A stretch of 53,379 nt of DNA from JAHDCJ01 sp039028895. GTDB taxonomy: Bacteria > Bacteroidota > Bacteroidia > Chitinophagales > Saprospiraceae. Where the stretch lies: assembly GCA_039028895.1 (NCBI GenBank), contig JBCCHF010000046.1, positions 1 through 53,379 on the forward strand, written 5' to 3'. The notes under the pieces were generated by a model, which saw nothing but the letters and a program-made list of their open reading frames with translations, made no database searches and had not been told where the DNA came from. Position numbers and translations under genes: made by a program. Positions 34,243 to 43,361 of the stretch are shown here, piece after piece; position 1 is the stretch's first letter, and each line of letters opens with the position of its first letter.

Positions 34243-35358
34243 TTAATTAAAAGGTTGATCACTTAAATTCAGGTATAAATCCATATCCATTTTTCCTGAC
34301 CATTCAGATTTAATTTTTTCGTTCAACTGGAGTCGTGCATCTACTTTCTGAAAAGTAGGATTGTTAAACCACATAGGCCTTGACTTCCAGTCGGTATTGA
34401 TATAATGAATAGCCTTGATAACGTCGGTATTGTTCTCTATCATCTCAAAGAAAGGAACGAACCACTTCTCCCAGGCTTCTTCTGCCTGCTCAGGCTTGGA
34501 CAGTATGGTTTCTTTAGTTTTTCCATCAAACTTTACGGTATGGCCTGAAATAGTCGCAGAGGCCTCTGCGATAAAAACTGGTTTACCTTTTTTCCTAGCA
34601 AACTCAATCATTTCAACTTCCCGCCAACGTGAAAAAAAGGAAAAACCACACCAATCCACATAGTCATCACCTGGGTACCATTCTTCCAATTGATATGGAT
34701 CAGAAACCCAACCTGTAGATTGCCACACATAAGCCACATTCTCGACTCCCATACGGTCAAACTGGTCTTTAATTCGTTTGTAAGGAGTTAAATAGGCTTC
34801 ACGATTGTAATGATTCCATGAGTGACCATCAAACTCATAACCTATTCTCAGGAAAACAGGATTCTTCAGGTTCTTACAAAATTCACCAAGCCTTTTGATA
34901 TTGTCATCAAGCTCACCCGTGGCTACTTTCTCTTCACTATTTACCATAGACAAACCAATAGCCAGTGCACATTCTTTGAATTTGTCGTGACTCATGATCA
35001 AGCTCATATTACTGGGGCCGTTCCCTGCATCCATAGTTTCAAAGACACCTAATAAAGCCTGGCTATTCTCTCCAAAGGAGCTATCTCCTGCTCCCATTCC
35101 AGTGTAAAGTGTCACTCCGGCAGGTACGGGAAAATGATCGACATATCCATTCCGGTATTTATCCATTCCCCCGATTGATTCAAGGTCCTGGCCTGCGAAC
35201 ACAAGGACACCTTTTTCGGGTTCGAATTTAGCTAATTCCCTGTGAGGTATTTCTTGCCCCCGGGGTTCAACCTGAGTATTGTCGTTTTCCAGCATGCACC
35301 CTGAAAGTATCAGGATGAAAGAGCTGAACACAAACTTGAGTAGGTAAATATTCTTCAT
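34243..35358 (-). CDS. GH26-like lipoprotein glycosidase (copy 2)
   Basis: This paralogue of the protein at 22068-23192 has 371 residues from the ATG at 35358, which gives a lipoprotein signal with lipobox LSGC (Cys21). The catalytic pair is conserved: Glu175 in FLRIGYEFDGHSWNHY and Glu265 in KPVFIAEASA. The C-terminal part WKSRPMWFNNPTFQKVDARL is nearly the same as in copy 1. The two differ strongly around the active-site loops (residues 105-165 and 215-225), consistent with different subsites or linkages. It lies 4 bp after the Gfo/Idh gene and 2 bp before PhyH. Confidence 0.78.
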   Translation of the reverse strand: MKNIYLLKFVFSSFILILSGCMLENDNTQVEPRGQEIPHRELAKFEPEKGVLVFAGQDLESIGGMDKYRNGYVDHFPVPAGVTLYTGMGAGDSSFGENSQALLGVFETMDAGNGPSNMSLIMSHDKFKECALAIGLSMVNSEEKVATGELDDNIKRLGEFCKNLKNPVFLRIGYEFDGHSWNHYNREAYLTPYKRIKDQFDRMGVENVAYVWQSTGWVSDPYQLEEWYPGDDYVDWCGFSFFSRWREVEMIEFARKKGKPVFIAEASATISGHTVKFDGKTKETILSKPEQAEEAWEKWFVPFFEMIENNTDVIKAIHYINTDWKSRPMWFNNPTFQKVDARLQLNEKIKSEWSGKMDMDLYLNLSDQPFN

Positions 35359-35362
35359 GGAA

Positions 35363-36370
35363 TTATTCTTGTATTTTGTTTTCAAACGGATATCTCAATC
35401 CTATTTTATCGCGAATTTCATCAGTGATTGTTATCAGATCAAGACTGTTTTGATGAGACCATTGATCACTTTCCAATTGGCCATTTTGGATACATCTCAT
35501 ACATTCTTCGATTTCATAAGTGAATCCTTTTCCTTTTGTGGGCAAAGAATGTAGTGTCATCTTACCTTCTGTCCTGATTTTAATGCCCTGGGATTCGTGC
35601 CAAATGGGTTGAATAAAAATGGCACCCTTTGTACCGTAAATTTTGGCTACCATATCGGATTGTGAGGCAAAACCGCTAAAAACATTTGCAATGCCATTTG
35701 GGTATTTCAATATTGCTGAGGTCTGAATATCAACTCCCGTTTTGTGAAATCTTCCGGTTGCAAGAATATCTTCAGGTATTCCAAAAATCAGGTAAGAAAG
35801 AAAGACTGGATAAACACCCATATCGAGCAACGAGCCTCCAGCCAAATCCATGTTTAACATTCGACTATCATCATTGTCATTTCTGAAAAAGGTAAAGTCT
35901 ACATTTAAGTAGTTGATCTCTCCAATTTCTCCAGAACGGATGACTTCCATGGCTTTTACAATGGACGGATTAAATCTTGACCAGAAGGCCTCCATCATAA
36001 ACACCTGATTATTTCTGGCTGCTGAAATTATTGTATTAACCTCATGCTTGTTTACTGCAAGTGGTTTTTCACAGAGTACATGCTTGCCAGCGTTCATTGC
36101 GGCGACCGATAAAGTTACATGTGAATTATGCGGGGTAGCTACATATACAATATCCACATCCGGGTCATCTAGGATTTCATTATAGTTACCATAGCATTTG
36201 ACAACACCATATTCAGCTCCAAATTCAAAGGCCTTTGAAAGGTTTCTTGAAGCAACTGATACAATTTTAGAACCCTCTACCAGTTGAAGATCTTTTGCAA
36301 ATTGATGAGCAATATTACCCAATCCAATTATCCCCCACTTTAATGCACTTTTCATTTCCTTTGAATTCAT
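35363..36370 (-). CDS. Gfo/Idh/MocA-family oxidoreductase
   Basis: This cytoplasmic NAD(P)-dependent dehydrogenase has 335 residues. The Rossmann motif GIIGLGNIAHQFAKDL is at the N-terminus, and the conserved EKPLAVN (Lys of the catalytic group) is near residue 100. The C-terminal beta-sheet domain includes LLDMGVYPV. Its closest look is to dimeric dihydrodiol / NADP-D-xylose dehydrogenases of this family, so pentose oxidation is possible, but the family is broad. Its ATG overlaps the GH16 stop by 4 nt (ATGA), and it is followed by GH26-like copy 2. Confidence 0.88.
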   Translation of the reverse strand: MNSKEMKSALKWGIIGLGNIAHQFAKDLQLVEGSKIVSVASRNLSKAFEFGAEYGVVKCYGNYNEILDDPDVDIVYVATPHNSHVTLSVAAMNAGKHVLCEKPLAVNKHEVNTIISAARNNQVFMMEAFWSRFNPSIVKAMEVIRSGEIGEINYLNVDFTFFRNDNDDSRMLNMDLAGGSLLDMGVYPVFLSYLIFGIPEDILATGRFHKTGVDIQTSAILKYPNGIANVFSGFASQSDMVAKIYGTKGAIFIQPIWHESQGIKIRTEGKMTLHSLPTKGKGFTYEIEECMRCIQNGQLESDQWSHQNSLDLITITDEIRDKIGLRYPFENKIQE

Positions 36371-37329
36371 TGAAACACTCTTACATAATCCACGACAACT
36401 CTATCAGGGAAATCGGTCATTATCGGAGATACTGGCAGATTACCACCAACAGAGTAACTCATTATCATAAAATATTCATCATTAAATGGATATGGTTGAT
36501 TTAAAGCTGATGTAGTGGAAGGTGTTATCGTGTGGTATTCAATACCATTTACCAACCATTTAATTTCATCCACTTTCCATATGATGGAAAAGACATGAAA
36601 TGACTCATCGAATTTTTCTGATTCTGGGGTAGAATAGGTGCTTGAAACAAACCTGTGATTTGCAGGAAAATCCACACCGAAATGAGCGGTACCCAATACC
36701 TCTTCATTAGCTTCTCCGAGATATTCCATGATATCGATTTCTCCACCACTTGGCCACCAAGAGCCCGGACTGAATATTGAGTAATTTTTGTTTAACATGA
36801 ACATGGCTATCCATGATCCAACTGCACTAGGCATTGTCGCCCGTATATCGATTCTTCCATATTGAAATTCAAATTTGTCTTTGGTATTTATTCGGGATGA
36901 CGAATAATTATATCCGTTGATATTTTCTCGCAATGCTCTAATCACCAGATACCCATCTGTAAGGAAAATGTTTTCAGGTTGATCGGTAAAATATTGTAAT
37001 TCGTTATTGCCCCAACCACATAACGCTGGACAGCCATCACCCTCATTAAAAGACCATTTTTCGAGGTCAATTGAGAGGCTATCAAACTCATCTGACCAAA
37101 CAAGGTTTAACCCTTCATAGGATAATGGGGAATCGTAACCAGTTGCTGGTATGTTTAGATTTAAGGCACATTCATCACAATCACCTCCACAATCTATACC
37201 AGCTTCATTTCCATTTTGCAATCCGTCGAAACAACTGAAAACCGGAACAGTAACAATACTTTCTTCTGCGCACCCTGAAAAGCAGATTATCAAAAGAAAA
37301 GCAGATGTTACTGTCCCGAAAATTTTCAT
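36367..37329 (-). CDS. GH16 lipoprotein endo-glucanase (laminarinase-like)
   Basis: This surface or periplasmic endo-glycosidase has 320 residues from the ATG at 37329; a TTG three codons upstream is the only alternative. Lipobox FSGC makes Cys20 the anchor. A short Cys motif DGLQNGNEAGIDCGG (residues 35-49; Cys33, 47, 51, 54) precedes the GH16 jelly roll (about 70-320). The catalytic signature GGEIDIMEYLG gives Glu197 nucleophile, Asp199 and Glu202 acid/base, the spelling usual for beta-1,3(4)-glucanases rather than agarases or carrageenases. It lies between the surface lipoprotein and Gfo/Idh genes. Confidence 0.9.
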   Translation of the reverse strand: MKIFGTVTSAFLLIICFSGCAEESIVTVPVFSCFDGLQNGNEAGIDCGGDCDECALNLNIPATGYDSPLSYEGLNLVWSDEFDSLSIDLEKWSFNEGDGCPALCGWGNNELQYFTDQPENIFLTDGYLVIRALRENINGYNYSSSRINTKDKFEFQYGRIDIRATMPSAVGSWIAMFMLNKNYSIFSPGSWWPSGGEIDIMEYLGEANEEVLGTAHFGVDFPANHRFVSSTYSTPESEKFDESFHVFSIIWKVDEIKWLVNGIEYHTITPSTTSALNQPYPFNDEYFMIMSYSVGGNLPVSPIMTDFPDRVVVDYVRVFQ

Positions 37330-37358
37330 ATGAAACAACGTATTTATAGTTAAGCTAA

Positions 37359-38726
37359 CTAATCTGTTGGCACGAAATCCTTTACATAAAAAGTTGCTGC
37401 GTTTTGGTGATTAGATCCACCAATTCTAATAGCTATTTGGTCATAAATGGTGGCCTCCGCTAGCCCGGTTCCTCCATCAAAGGTTGCTGTTACCCATCTG
37501 TCAAAATCTGCTTCATCTAGGGAATATGAAAGTACAGTCCACGTTGTCCAGAATTGAGGATTAGTGGAATCGAATAGAATAATTTCAGCTAACGGGAGGA
37601 AAGGATCTGAGAAATCATAACCCGATGGAACGAATACATCCAAATTGAATTTGTGATAAACTGAGAAATCAATTGGTTCATCAAATTTTACAAATTTGTA
37701 ATCTGAGAAACCATCCGAGACCAGGCCGGCTGGTCTATCGTATCTTCCAACTCCATCAGTAGAAATCGCTGGATCTCCGACACCATATGTTATTGGTGCT
37801 GAGTTATTTTCTATTTCCATTAGATTGTAACCTGAATTAATGGCTTCAAACGTGTGGAAAAATGGTAATCCAAGAGCTGCAAGTGCATCTGCGCGCGGTG
37901 TACCATCTACTACAAAAGATGTAACCGGGATAAAATCTCTCATATAAAAAGTCGCTGCAGTTTGATGGTTGGAGCCTCCAATACGTACAGCAATTTGATC
38001 ATAAATTGAAGCTCCTGCCAGTCCTGGCCCGCCATCAAATCTGGCGGTAACCCAGGAGTCAAAATCCGCTTCTGCAACAGTGAAAGTTAGAATGGTCCAT
38101 GTTGTCCAGAATTCAGGGTTCGAAGAATCAAAAAATATGAGTTCAGCTGTTGGCGTAAAAGGCCCTTCAAAGTTGTTTGAAGATGGAATGTAAACCTCAA
38201 GTTCAAATTTATGATAGGTCGAAAAGTCAATCGGGGTGCTGAATTTCTCAAATTTAAAATCAGAAAAGCCATCTGCTACAAGGCCTTCAGGACGGTTGTA
38301 CCTCGTTACAATCTCTTCAGTTCCAGCAGGATCTTGAAAAGCATAATCAACAGTAACAGAATTATCCTCAATTGCAGGAAGGTTTTCGTGTGAATCCTCT
38401 GTTTCAAAAGTATGGAAAAAAGGGAGTCCTGTGCCCACTAATTCATCAAACCTTGGTGTGTCTTCCGGGCATTCGTTCCCGCAAACACCACCGCAATCTA
38501 CGCCTATCTCATCCTGATTTTGGATACCATCAGAGCACGAGGGACAAACAACACCAGAAGAACCGCCACAATCTACACCTTGTTCATCAAGATTTTGGAT
38601 ACCATCATGGTGTGATGGCACTATATCATATTCAGGCAACAATAGTTCTTTTTGACATGAATTTGTAGTCATCACAACTATACAGATGGAAAGCAAGAGC
38701 AATATTGATCTTATTAATATTTTCAT
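37359..38726 (-). CDS. Surface lipoprotein with two tandem putative glycan-binding domains
   Basis: The 455-residue protein has a lipoprotein signal (TNSC, Cys24). Two copies of a Cys motif follow: DGIQNLDEQGVDCGG at 41-55 and DGIQNQDEIGVDCGG at 66-80. Two clearly homologous beta-rich domains come next, about 98-267 and 285-453. Shared landmarks are LPFFHTFE, DGFSDFKFEKF / DGFSDYKFVKF, FWTTWT, IYDQIAVRIGGSNHQ and AATFYMRDF. The position directly after susD is that of SusE/F-type surface glycan-binding proteins, and the domain pattern resembles carbohydrate-binding modules. I recognise no named family; a role in holding the glycan at the cell surface is inferred. Confidence 0.8.
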   Translation of the reverse strand: MKILIRSILLLLSICIVVMTTNSCQKELLLPEYDIVPSHHDGIQNLDEQGVDCGGSSGVVCPSCSDGIQNQDEIGVDCGGVCGNECPEDTPRFDELVGTGLPFFHTFETEDSHENLPAIEDNSVTVDYAFQDPAGTEEIVTRYNRPEGLVADGFSDFKFEKFSTPIDFSTYHKFELEVYIPSSNNFEGPFTPTAELIFFDSSNPEFWTTWTILTFTVAEADFDSWVTARFDGGPGLAGASIYDQIAVRIGGSNHQTAATFYMRDFIPVTSFVVDGTPRADALAALGLPFFHTFEAINSGYNLMEIENNSAPITYGVGDPAISTDGVGRYDRPAGLVSDGFSDYKFVKFDEPIDFSVYHKFNLDVFVPSGYDFSDPFLPLAEIILFDSTNPQFWTTWTVLSYSLDEADFDRWVTATFDGGTGLAEATIYDQIAIRIGGSNHQNAATFYVKDFVPTD

Positions 38727-38758
38727 TGTGAAGTGATTTAAATCGAATTAATTGATTA

Positions 38759-40273
38759 CTAATAACCGGGGTTCTGCTCAAGGATGTCGGAACCTACCAG
38801 GTCAATTTCAGATTGTGGGATAGGCAGTAATTCGTCACGATTTGGCGTAAAACTCTTACCAACGGCTGCCATAGCATTTTGTAAGTCGCCCCAGCGTTTC
38901 AGGTCCGTAAAACGGTTCCATCCCTCGGTTGCAAACTCTCGTCTTCTTTCAAGTTTGATATTCTCAAGTGTGTAAGGAATAATACCTCCGAAAGCACGCT
39001 GAGTCACCTCTTCAAACGATGCCTGGCCATTTCCTCCACCTCCCATTAAGGAAGCTTCTGCATGGATTAACAAGACATCAGAAAACCTTAGGACCTTTTC
39101 ATTGAGAGGGCTTTGCTGAACGCTCAGCAAGAGGTCTAATTCTTCATAAGTGATAAAGAATTTTTTGTTCATTGCATTAGATCCAATTGCAAAATTTGGA
39201 TTGGCAATCGGATCCCAGCCTATAGCCGCCAGTCCTGGAGAATTGACCACATCTCCAGGTTGCAAGAAGGTAGCTTTCTTTCTTTGGTCGTTATCTTCAA
39301 AAATGGCTATTAAGGATTGTCTGGGAATCATATTTCCCCAAGAGAGCCACTTCCCGGCTGCCCACATAAACATCATTTGCCATGAACCAGAGCCTTCTTG
39401 TTTTTCACTGACTTCAAATCCTCCGCCTACAAGGCCATCTACGTAATTGATCTCGAAGATTGATTCTACCCCAAATTCATTATCAATTTTGAAGTTGTCT
39501 TCGAAATTGGTCTCAAGACCGTATACACCTTCATTCATTACTGATTCGGCAGCCTGTACAGCATCACTCCATTTCCCCTGGTACAGGTAAACTTTGGCTA
39601 ATAATGCTTTTGCTGCGCCGGATGTTGCTCTGAAGTTATCAATGCTACCTTTTTGGGGTAAAACTCCTGCAGCAGCAGTCAGATCATTTTCAATCTGCAG
39701 ATATACTTCTCCAACAGAGGCTCTCGGCAAGAAAAATTCATCCTCAGTACTTGTTATGGCTTGAGTGATTAAGGGAACTCCTCCAAAAAGCCGAACAAGT
39801 TCAAAGTAAGCTAAGCCTCGCAAGAATTTGGCTTCCGTGATAATCCTATCCTGAAGTCCAGCTGTTTGAAAGTTGAAATCTTCTGCCACCTTAATGGCAA
39901 AGTTGGCCCTTGAGATCATCTTGTACCACTTTGACCATACCGCTGCAACACTTTGATTATTGGCGGTAATCGTTTCAAATTGATCAAAATTCAGTCCAGC
40001 CGCCCAAAATGCTGCTTGCTGCGAATGATGGTCGTCAGCTCTTACCGATTGGAACATTTGTGGGAAAACATGAGCTCCTCTAACAAACTGCCATTGTAAT
40101 GGATCATAAGCGGCATTTAATGCAGAAATTACAGATTGTTCAGTTTCGAATGCAGTCTCAGCAGAGATAGTAGAAATTGGAAATCTTTCAAGAAGATCGT
40201 TTTTGCAACCTGACATAGCTAAAACCGCAACCAGGCATAAAACGACTTTTATTTTTAAACGATATAGTATCAT
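38759..40273 (-). CDS. susD: SusD/RagB-family glycan-binding lipoprotein
   Basis: This outer-membrane lid protein binds oligosaccharides over its SusC partner. The ATG at 40273 gives a lipoprotein signal with lipobox MSGC (Cys23); the product is 504 residues. SusD hallmarks are KNDLLERFP after the Cys, TPR helices with AKFLRGLAYFELVRLFGGVPL, an AKALLAKVYLYQGKW segment, and a C-terminal ERRREFATEGWNRFTDLKRWG. The C-terminal PQSEIDL, then NPGY, is the usual SusD tail. It is 25 bp downstream of susC. Confidence 0.95.
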   Translation of the reverse strand: MILYRLKIKVVLCLVAVLAMSGCKNDLLERFPISTISAETAFETEQSVISALNAAYDPLQWQFVRGAHVFPQMFQSVRADDHHSQQAAFWAAGLNFDQFETITANNQSVAAVWSKWYKMISRANFAIKVAEDFNFQTAGLQDRIITEAKFLRGLAYFELVRLFGGVPLITQAITSTEDEFFLPRASVGEVYLQIENDLTAAAGVLPQKGSIDNFRATSGAAKALLAKVYLYQGKWSDAVQAAESVMNEGVYGLETNFEDNFKIDNEFGVESIFEINYVDGLVGGGFEVSEKQEGSGSWQMMFMWAAGKWLSWGNMIPRQSLIAIFEDNDQRKKATFLQPGDVVNSPGLAAIGWDPIANPNFAIGSNAMNKKFFITYEELDLLLSVQQSPLNEKVLRFSDVLLIHAEASLMGGGGNGQASFEEVTQRAFGGIIPYTLENIKLERRREFATEGWNRFTDLKRWGDLQNAMAAVGKSFTPNRDELLPIPQSEIDLVGSDILEQNPGY

Positions 40274-40298
40274 AATAATAGATTTAATGGTCTGTTGA

Positions 40299-43200
40299 TT
40301 AGAAGCCCAGCTGGAAGCCAAAAATGACGGTCCGGGGTTGTGGGTAGAACCCTCGGTCTATTCCAAGATCAAGGAAGTTGTTTAGGGAATTTTCACCAAT
40401 CTCAGGGTCAGCTCCAGTGTATTTGGTAAAGGTGACAAGATTTTGTCCTGAGATATACAATCTAAGGTTCTCAGCTCTTATTTTCTCTAATACAGATTCC
40501 GGGAAAGAATAGCCCACAGTTAGGTTTTTCAATTTCAGGAATGATCCGTCTCTTACATGGAAATCCGAAACGTGATGTTCGCCGTTTGACCCGCCAACAG
40601 CAATGTTTCCAGGGGCATTGGCTTCGGTATAACCAACAGGTCGATTTGATCCAATGGCATCATACCTGATTGTAGCGTCAAAAATGTCGTTCCCCTGTGA
40701 TCCATAGAAGAATCCGCCCAGGTCGAAACCTTTGTAAGACGCTCCAAAACTTAGTCCATAGGTGAAATCCGGAGAGGGATTTCCAATAAAGGTTTTATCG
40801 CCGATATCAGGAGTAGTTTTGTCATTACCGCTATTATTTAGATCAGCAAATATGAGATTGCCTTCAGCATCAAGACCTTCGACCTCGTAACCGTAAAAAC
40901 TTGAAATTGGGTGACCGACTGCAGTCAAAGTGATAGGGTCAGCGTATAATTGCCCGGTGTTGCCGCCTGTTAAAGCCTGTCCATTATTGCCTAAACTAGT
41001 GACTTCATTATTTACAAATCCAATATTTAAATTCGCATTCCACTTGAAGTCTTCATTCACAGTATGCCTATAGGACAACAAGATCTCAAGTCCTGTATTC
41101 TTTACGCTACCCACATTCACAAAAGACGGATTGAGCCCAGTGCTAAGTGGTGTATTTGCTCTTAAAAGAATGTCATCAGTGTCCTTAATGTAGTAATCGA
41201 TGGTGAGGCCAAACTTATTGTTGAAGGCATTTATATCAATTCCAACGTTGGTCTGGGTAAGTTCCTCCCATTTCAGATCTGGATTAGCCAAACCGGTAAG
41301 GGTAATTCCTGGTGCTCCACCAACCTGTGCATTGGTTGCCACTGTTGCCAGGAAAGAATAAGGATTGGCAGCATCACTACCATTAATACCCCAGCTGGCT
41401 CTCAGTTTGATTAGGTCGAATATCGAAGATTGGAAAAACGATTCTTCTGATAAAACCCAACCTGCTGAGACTGAAGGAAACCAGCCTGAGCGTTTGTTTC
41501 CACCAAAATTTGATGACCTGTCATTACGAATGGAGGCGCTAAACAGGTATTTACCCTGGAATTCGTAAGATAATCTTCCGAAATATGAAATCAAATTGAC
41601 TTCTGATTCCTGAGCCGGACTGACAATTGCTGTAGAAATATCTGTTGCCAATGCAAAGTTGACATCGTCAAAATCATTAACCAAGTAACTTCCAGAGTTG
41701 GAGACACTTCCGAATTGATTCAAATATCTTTGTACAACTTCGGAACCCGCTAATAATTTGAGATTGTGATCTTCAGGCAATACATCAAAGCTGTACTCAG
41801 CAGTAGCACTATATTGTTGAATAGTAGCCCTTGTTGGTGATTCGGAGTATCGTACGTTTCCTACTGTAGTGAAAGTCTGTTCCGGGTATTCGATAAAAGG
41901 AACAAAAGTCCTGTTCAAGGCATTTAAATCAAAATATGAATAAGTCCCATTTATACTGAGGCTTTGAATTGGTTGGTATGACAATCCTCCTGAGAGCAAG
42001 GTAATATTTTGCTTAGCATCCTGATTGGTAATATCTACACTCCAGAGTGGGTTAGTTACAGCACCTAAAACATTAAGAGGCACCCCATTATAAGATGGAT
42101 TTGGAGCCTGTCTGCCCATATTGAAGACCTCTCCATTTTCTGCATGAGTTGGATAGATAGCAGGTATTGCCGTAATATAGTTCATCAAAGCAGTACCCGT
42201 ACCACCATTGTTTTCGCTAAGGAAATTTCTGGTCACCTGGGTGTAATCAGCTGAAACTGTAAATTCAAGATTAGACAACAAATCAGCACTTAAAGTCCCT
42301 CTGGCATTTATTCGCTGATAATCAGACTTTCCTGCATCTCCTCCAACTAATCCTTGCTGATTAAAAAGTCCAGCTCCTATTGAATATCTAACCTTTCCGC
42401 CGTCAGTGATGGAAATATGGGTGTTGTTTATCGGAGCATTACTTTCAAAGATTACATCATACCAATCAGTATCAGGCAAGGCTGCTCTTTCTGCTTCAGA
42501 GAAAGCTCCTCTGAACCCAACAGGCATTTCACCTGCATTAGCAATAGCGTCATTGTAGTAAGTGATGTATTCATCTCTATTCATTAATTCTGGCTTATAG
42601 GCCAGATTCTGAAAACCGTAATATCCGCTAATAGTAACCGATGGTTTGCCTTCTTTCCGAGAACCAGTCTTAGTCTGAACCAGTACTACGCCGTTCCCAC
42701 CTCTAGAGCCATATATAGCAGCAGATGCAGCATCCTTAAGGATAGAGATACTCTCGATGTCATCGGAATTTAGGTATTCTAAGGAAGGCACCTGAACCCC
42801 ATTGACCAAATAAAGTGGAGCAGAAGCATTTGGGGATCCAATTCCCCTCATTCTTACTGTCAAAGGTGCACCGGGAGAACCGGAGGTTTGAGCAACTACC
42901 ACCCCAGGCGCCAAACCTTGTAAGGCAGACTCTGTCCTTGTTGCATCAAGATTGTCAATCTGAGAAGATGAAATAGTAGCAATCGCAGTTGTCGTGGATC
43001 TTTTGTTTTGCGTTTGTCCATAACCAATTACTACGACTTCTCCCAAGACAGCCTGATCTTCAGCCATCGTAATTTCAAATGAGTTGTTATCCCCTACTAA
43101 AACCGATTGAGTCGCATAGCCGATATAACTAAACTCCAATGTACTTGCCTTAGACACACCAGTAAGAGAAAATTTCCCGTCATAATCTGTAACAGTACCA

Positions 43201-43361
43201 TTATCCGTTCCTTTCTCAACAACATTTACACCGACTAATCCAAGTCCATCGGTATCAACTACTTTACCAGAAACATCAACCTGGGCAGTAACAGTAAAAA
43301 ATGAAAAAAGGAGGAAAATTAGTGAAATGGACAACTTTGTCCAGCAGTCAAATTGCTTCAT
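40299..43361 (-). CDS. susC: SusC/RagA TonB-dependent outer-membrane receptor
   Basis: This 1020-residue oligosaccharide importer of the outer membrane is energised by TonB. A signal peptide ends at VTAQ (about residue 27). An N-terminal carboxypeptidase-regulatory-like domain (about 28-110, GKVVDTDGLGLVGVNV) is followed by a TonB-box region (LGEVVVIGYG). The plug domain (about 120-230) has the SusC signatures LQGLAPGVVV and SILKDAASAAIYGSRGGNG, and the 22-strand barrel ends in aromatic-terminated strands (VIFGFQLGF). There is no N-terminal STN/FecR-signalling extension, so it is not an ECF-sigma transducer. It is the first gene of the locus and has a 519-bp upstream region. Confidence 0.96.
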   Translation of the reverse strand: MKQFDCWTKLSISLIFLLFSFFTVTAQVDVSGKVVDTDGLGLVGVNVVEKGTDNGTVTDYDGKFSLTGVSKASTLEFSYIGYATQSVLVGDNNSFEITMAEDQAVLGEVVVIGYGQTQNKRSTTTAIATISSSQIDNLDATRTESALQGLAPGVVVAQTSGSPGAPLTVRMRGIGSPNASAPLYLVNGVQVPSLEYLNSDDIESISILKDAASAAIYGSRGGNGVVLVQTKTGSRKEGKPSVTISGYYGFQNLAYKPELMNRDEYITYYNDAIANAGEMPVGFRGAFSEAERAALPDTDWYDVIFESNAPINNTHISITDGGKVRYSIGAGLFNQQGLVGGDAGKSDYQRINARGTLSADLLSNLEFTVSADYTQVTRNFLSENNGGTGTALMNYITAIPAIYPTHAENGEVFNMGRQAPNPSYNGVPLNVLGAVTNPLWSVDITNQDAKQNITLLSGGLSYQPIQSLSINGTYSYFDLNALNRTFVPFIEYPEQTFTTVGNVRYSESPTRATIQQYSATAEYSFDVLPEDHNLKLLAGSEVVQRYLNQFGSVSNSGSYLVNDFDDVNFALATDISTAIVSPAQESEVNLISYFGRLSYEFQGKYLFSASIRNDRSSNFGGNKRSGWFPSVSAGWVLSEESFFQSSIFDLIKLRASWGINGSDAANPYSFLATVATNAQVGGAPGITLTGLANPDLKWEELTQTNVGIDINAFNNKFGLTIDYYIKDTDDILLRANTPLSTGLNPSFVNVGSVKNTGLEILLSYRHTVNEDFKWNANLNIGFVNNEVTSLGNNGQALTGGNTGQLYADPITLTAVGHPISSFYGYEVEGLDAEGNLIFADLNNSGNDKTTPDIGDKTFIGNPSPDFTYGLSFGASYKGFDLGGFFYGSQGNDIFDATIRYDAIGSNRPVGYTEANAPGNIAVGGSNGEHHVSDFHVRDGSFLKLKNLTVGYSFPESVLEKIRAENLRLYISGQNLVTFTKYTGADPEIGENSLNNFLDLGIDRGFYPQPRTVIFGFQLGF

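Larger units (their letters stand above)
18848..43361 (-). other. Polysaccharide-utilisation / xylose catabolic locus
   Basis: Sixteen minus-strand genes (one small plus-strand gene, glsB-like, interrupts at 33198-33512) combine a SusC/SusD pair, surface lipoproteins, GH16, two GH26-like, GH43 and GH3 enzymes, two sugar symporters, xylose isomerase, two xylulokinase-type proteins, a Gfo/Idh oxidoreductase, a PhyH dioxygenase and an SMP-30 lactonase. Gaps are mostly under 80 bp, with several 4-nt overlaps. The catabolic end (xylA, xylB, GH43, GH3) points to xylose-containing oligosaccharides. GH16 and GH26-like enzymes could cut a mixed or beta-1,3-linked glycan. The true substrate is an inference. 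Confidence 0.85.

Noticed and set aside
40299..43361. SusC as an ECF-sigma signalling receptor
   Set aside because: There is no N-terminal STN domain and no sigma/anti-sigma gene pair nearby.
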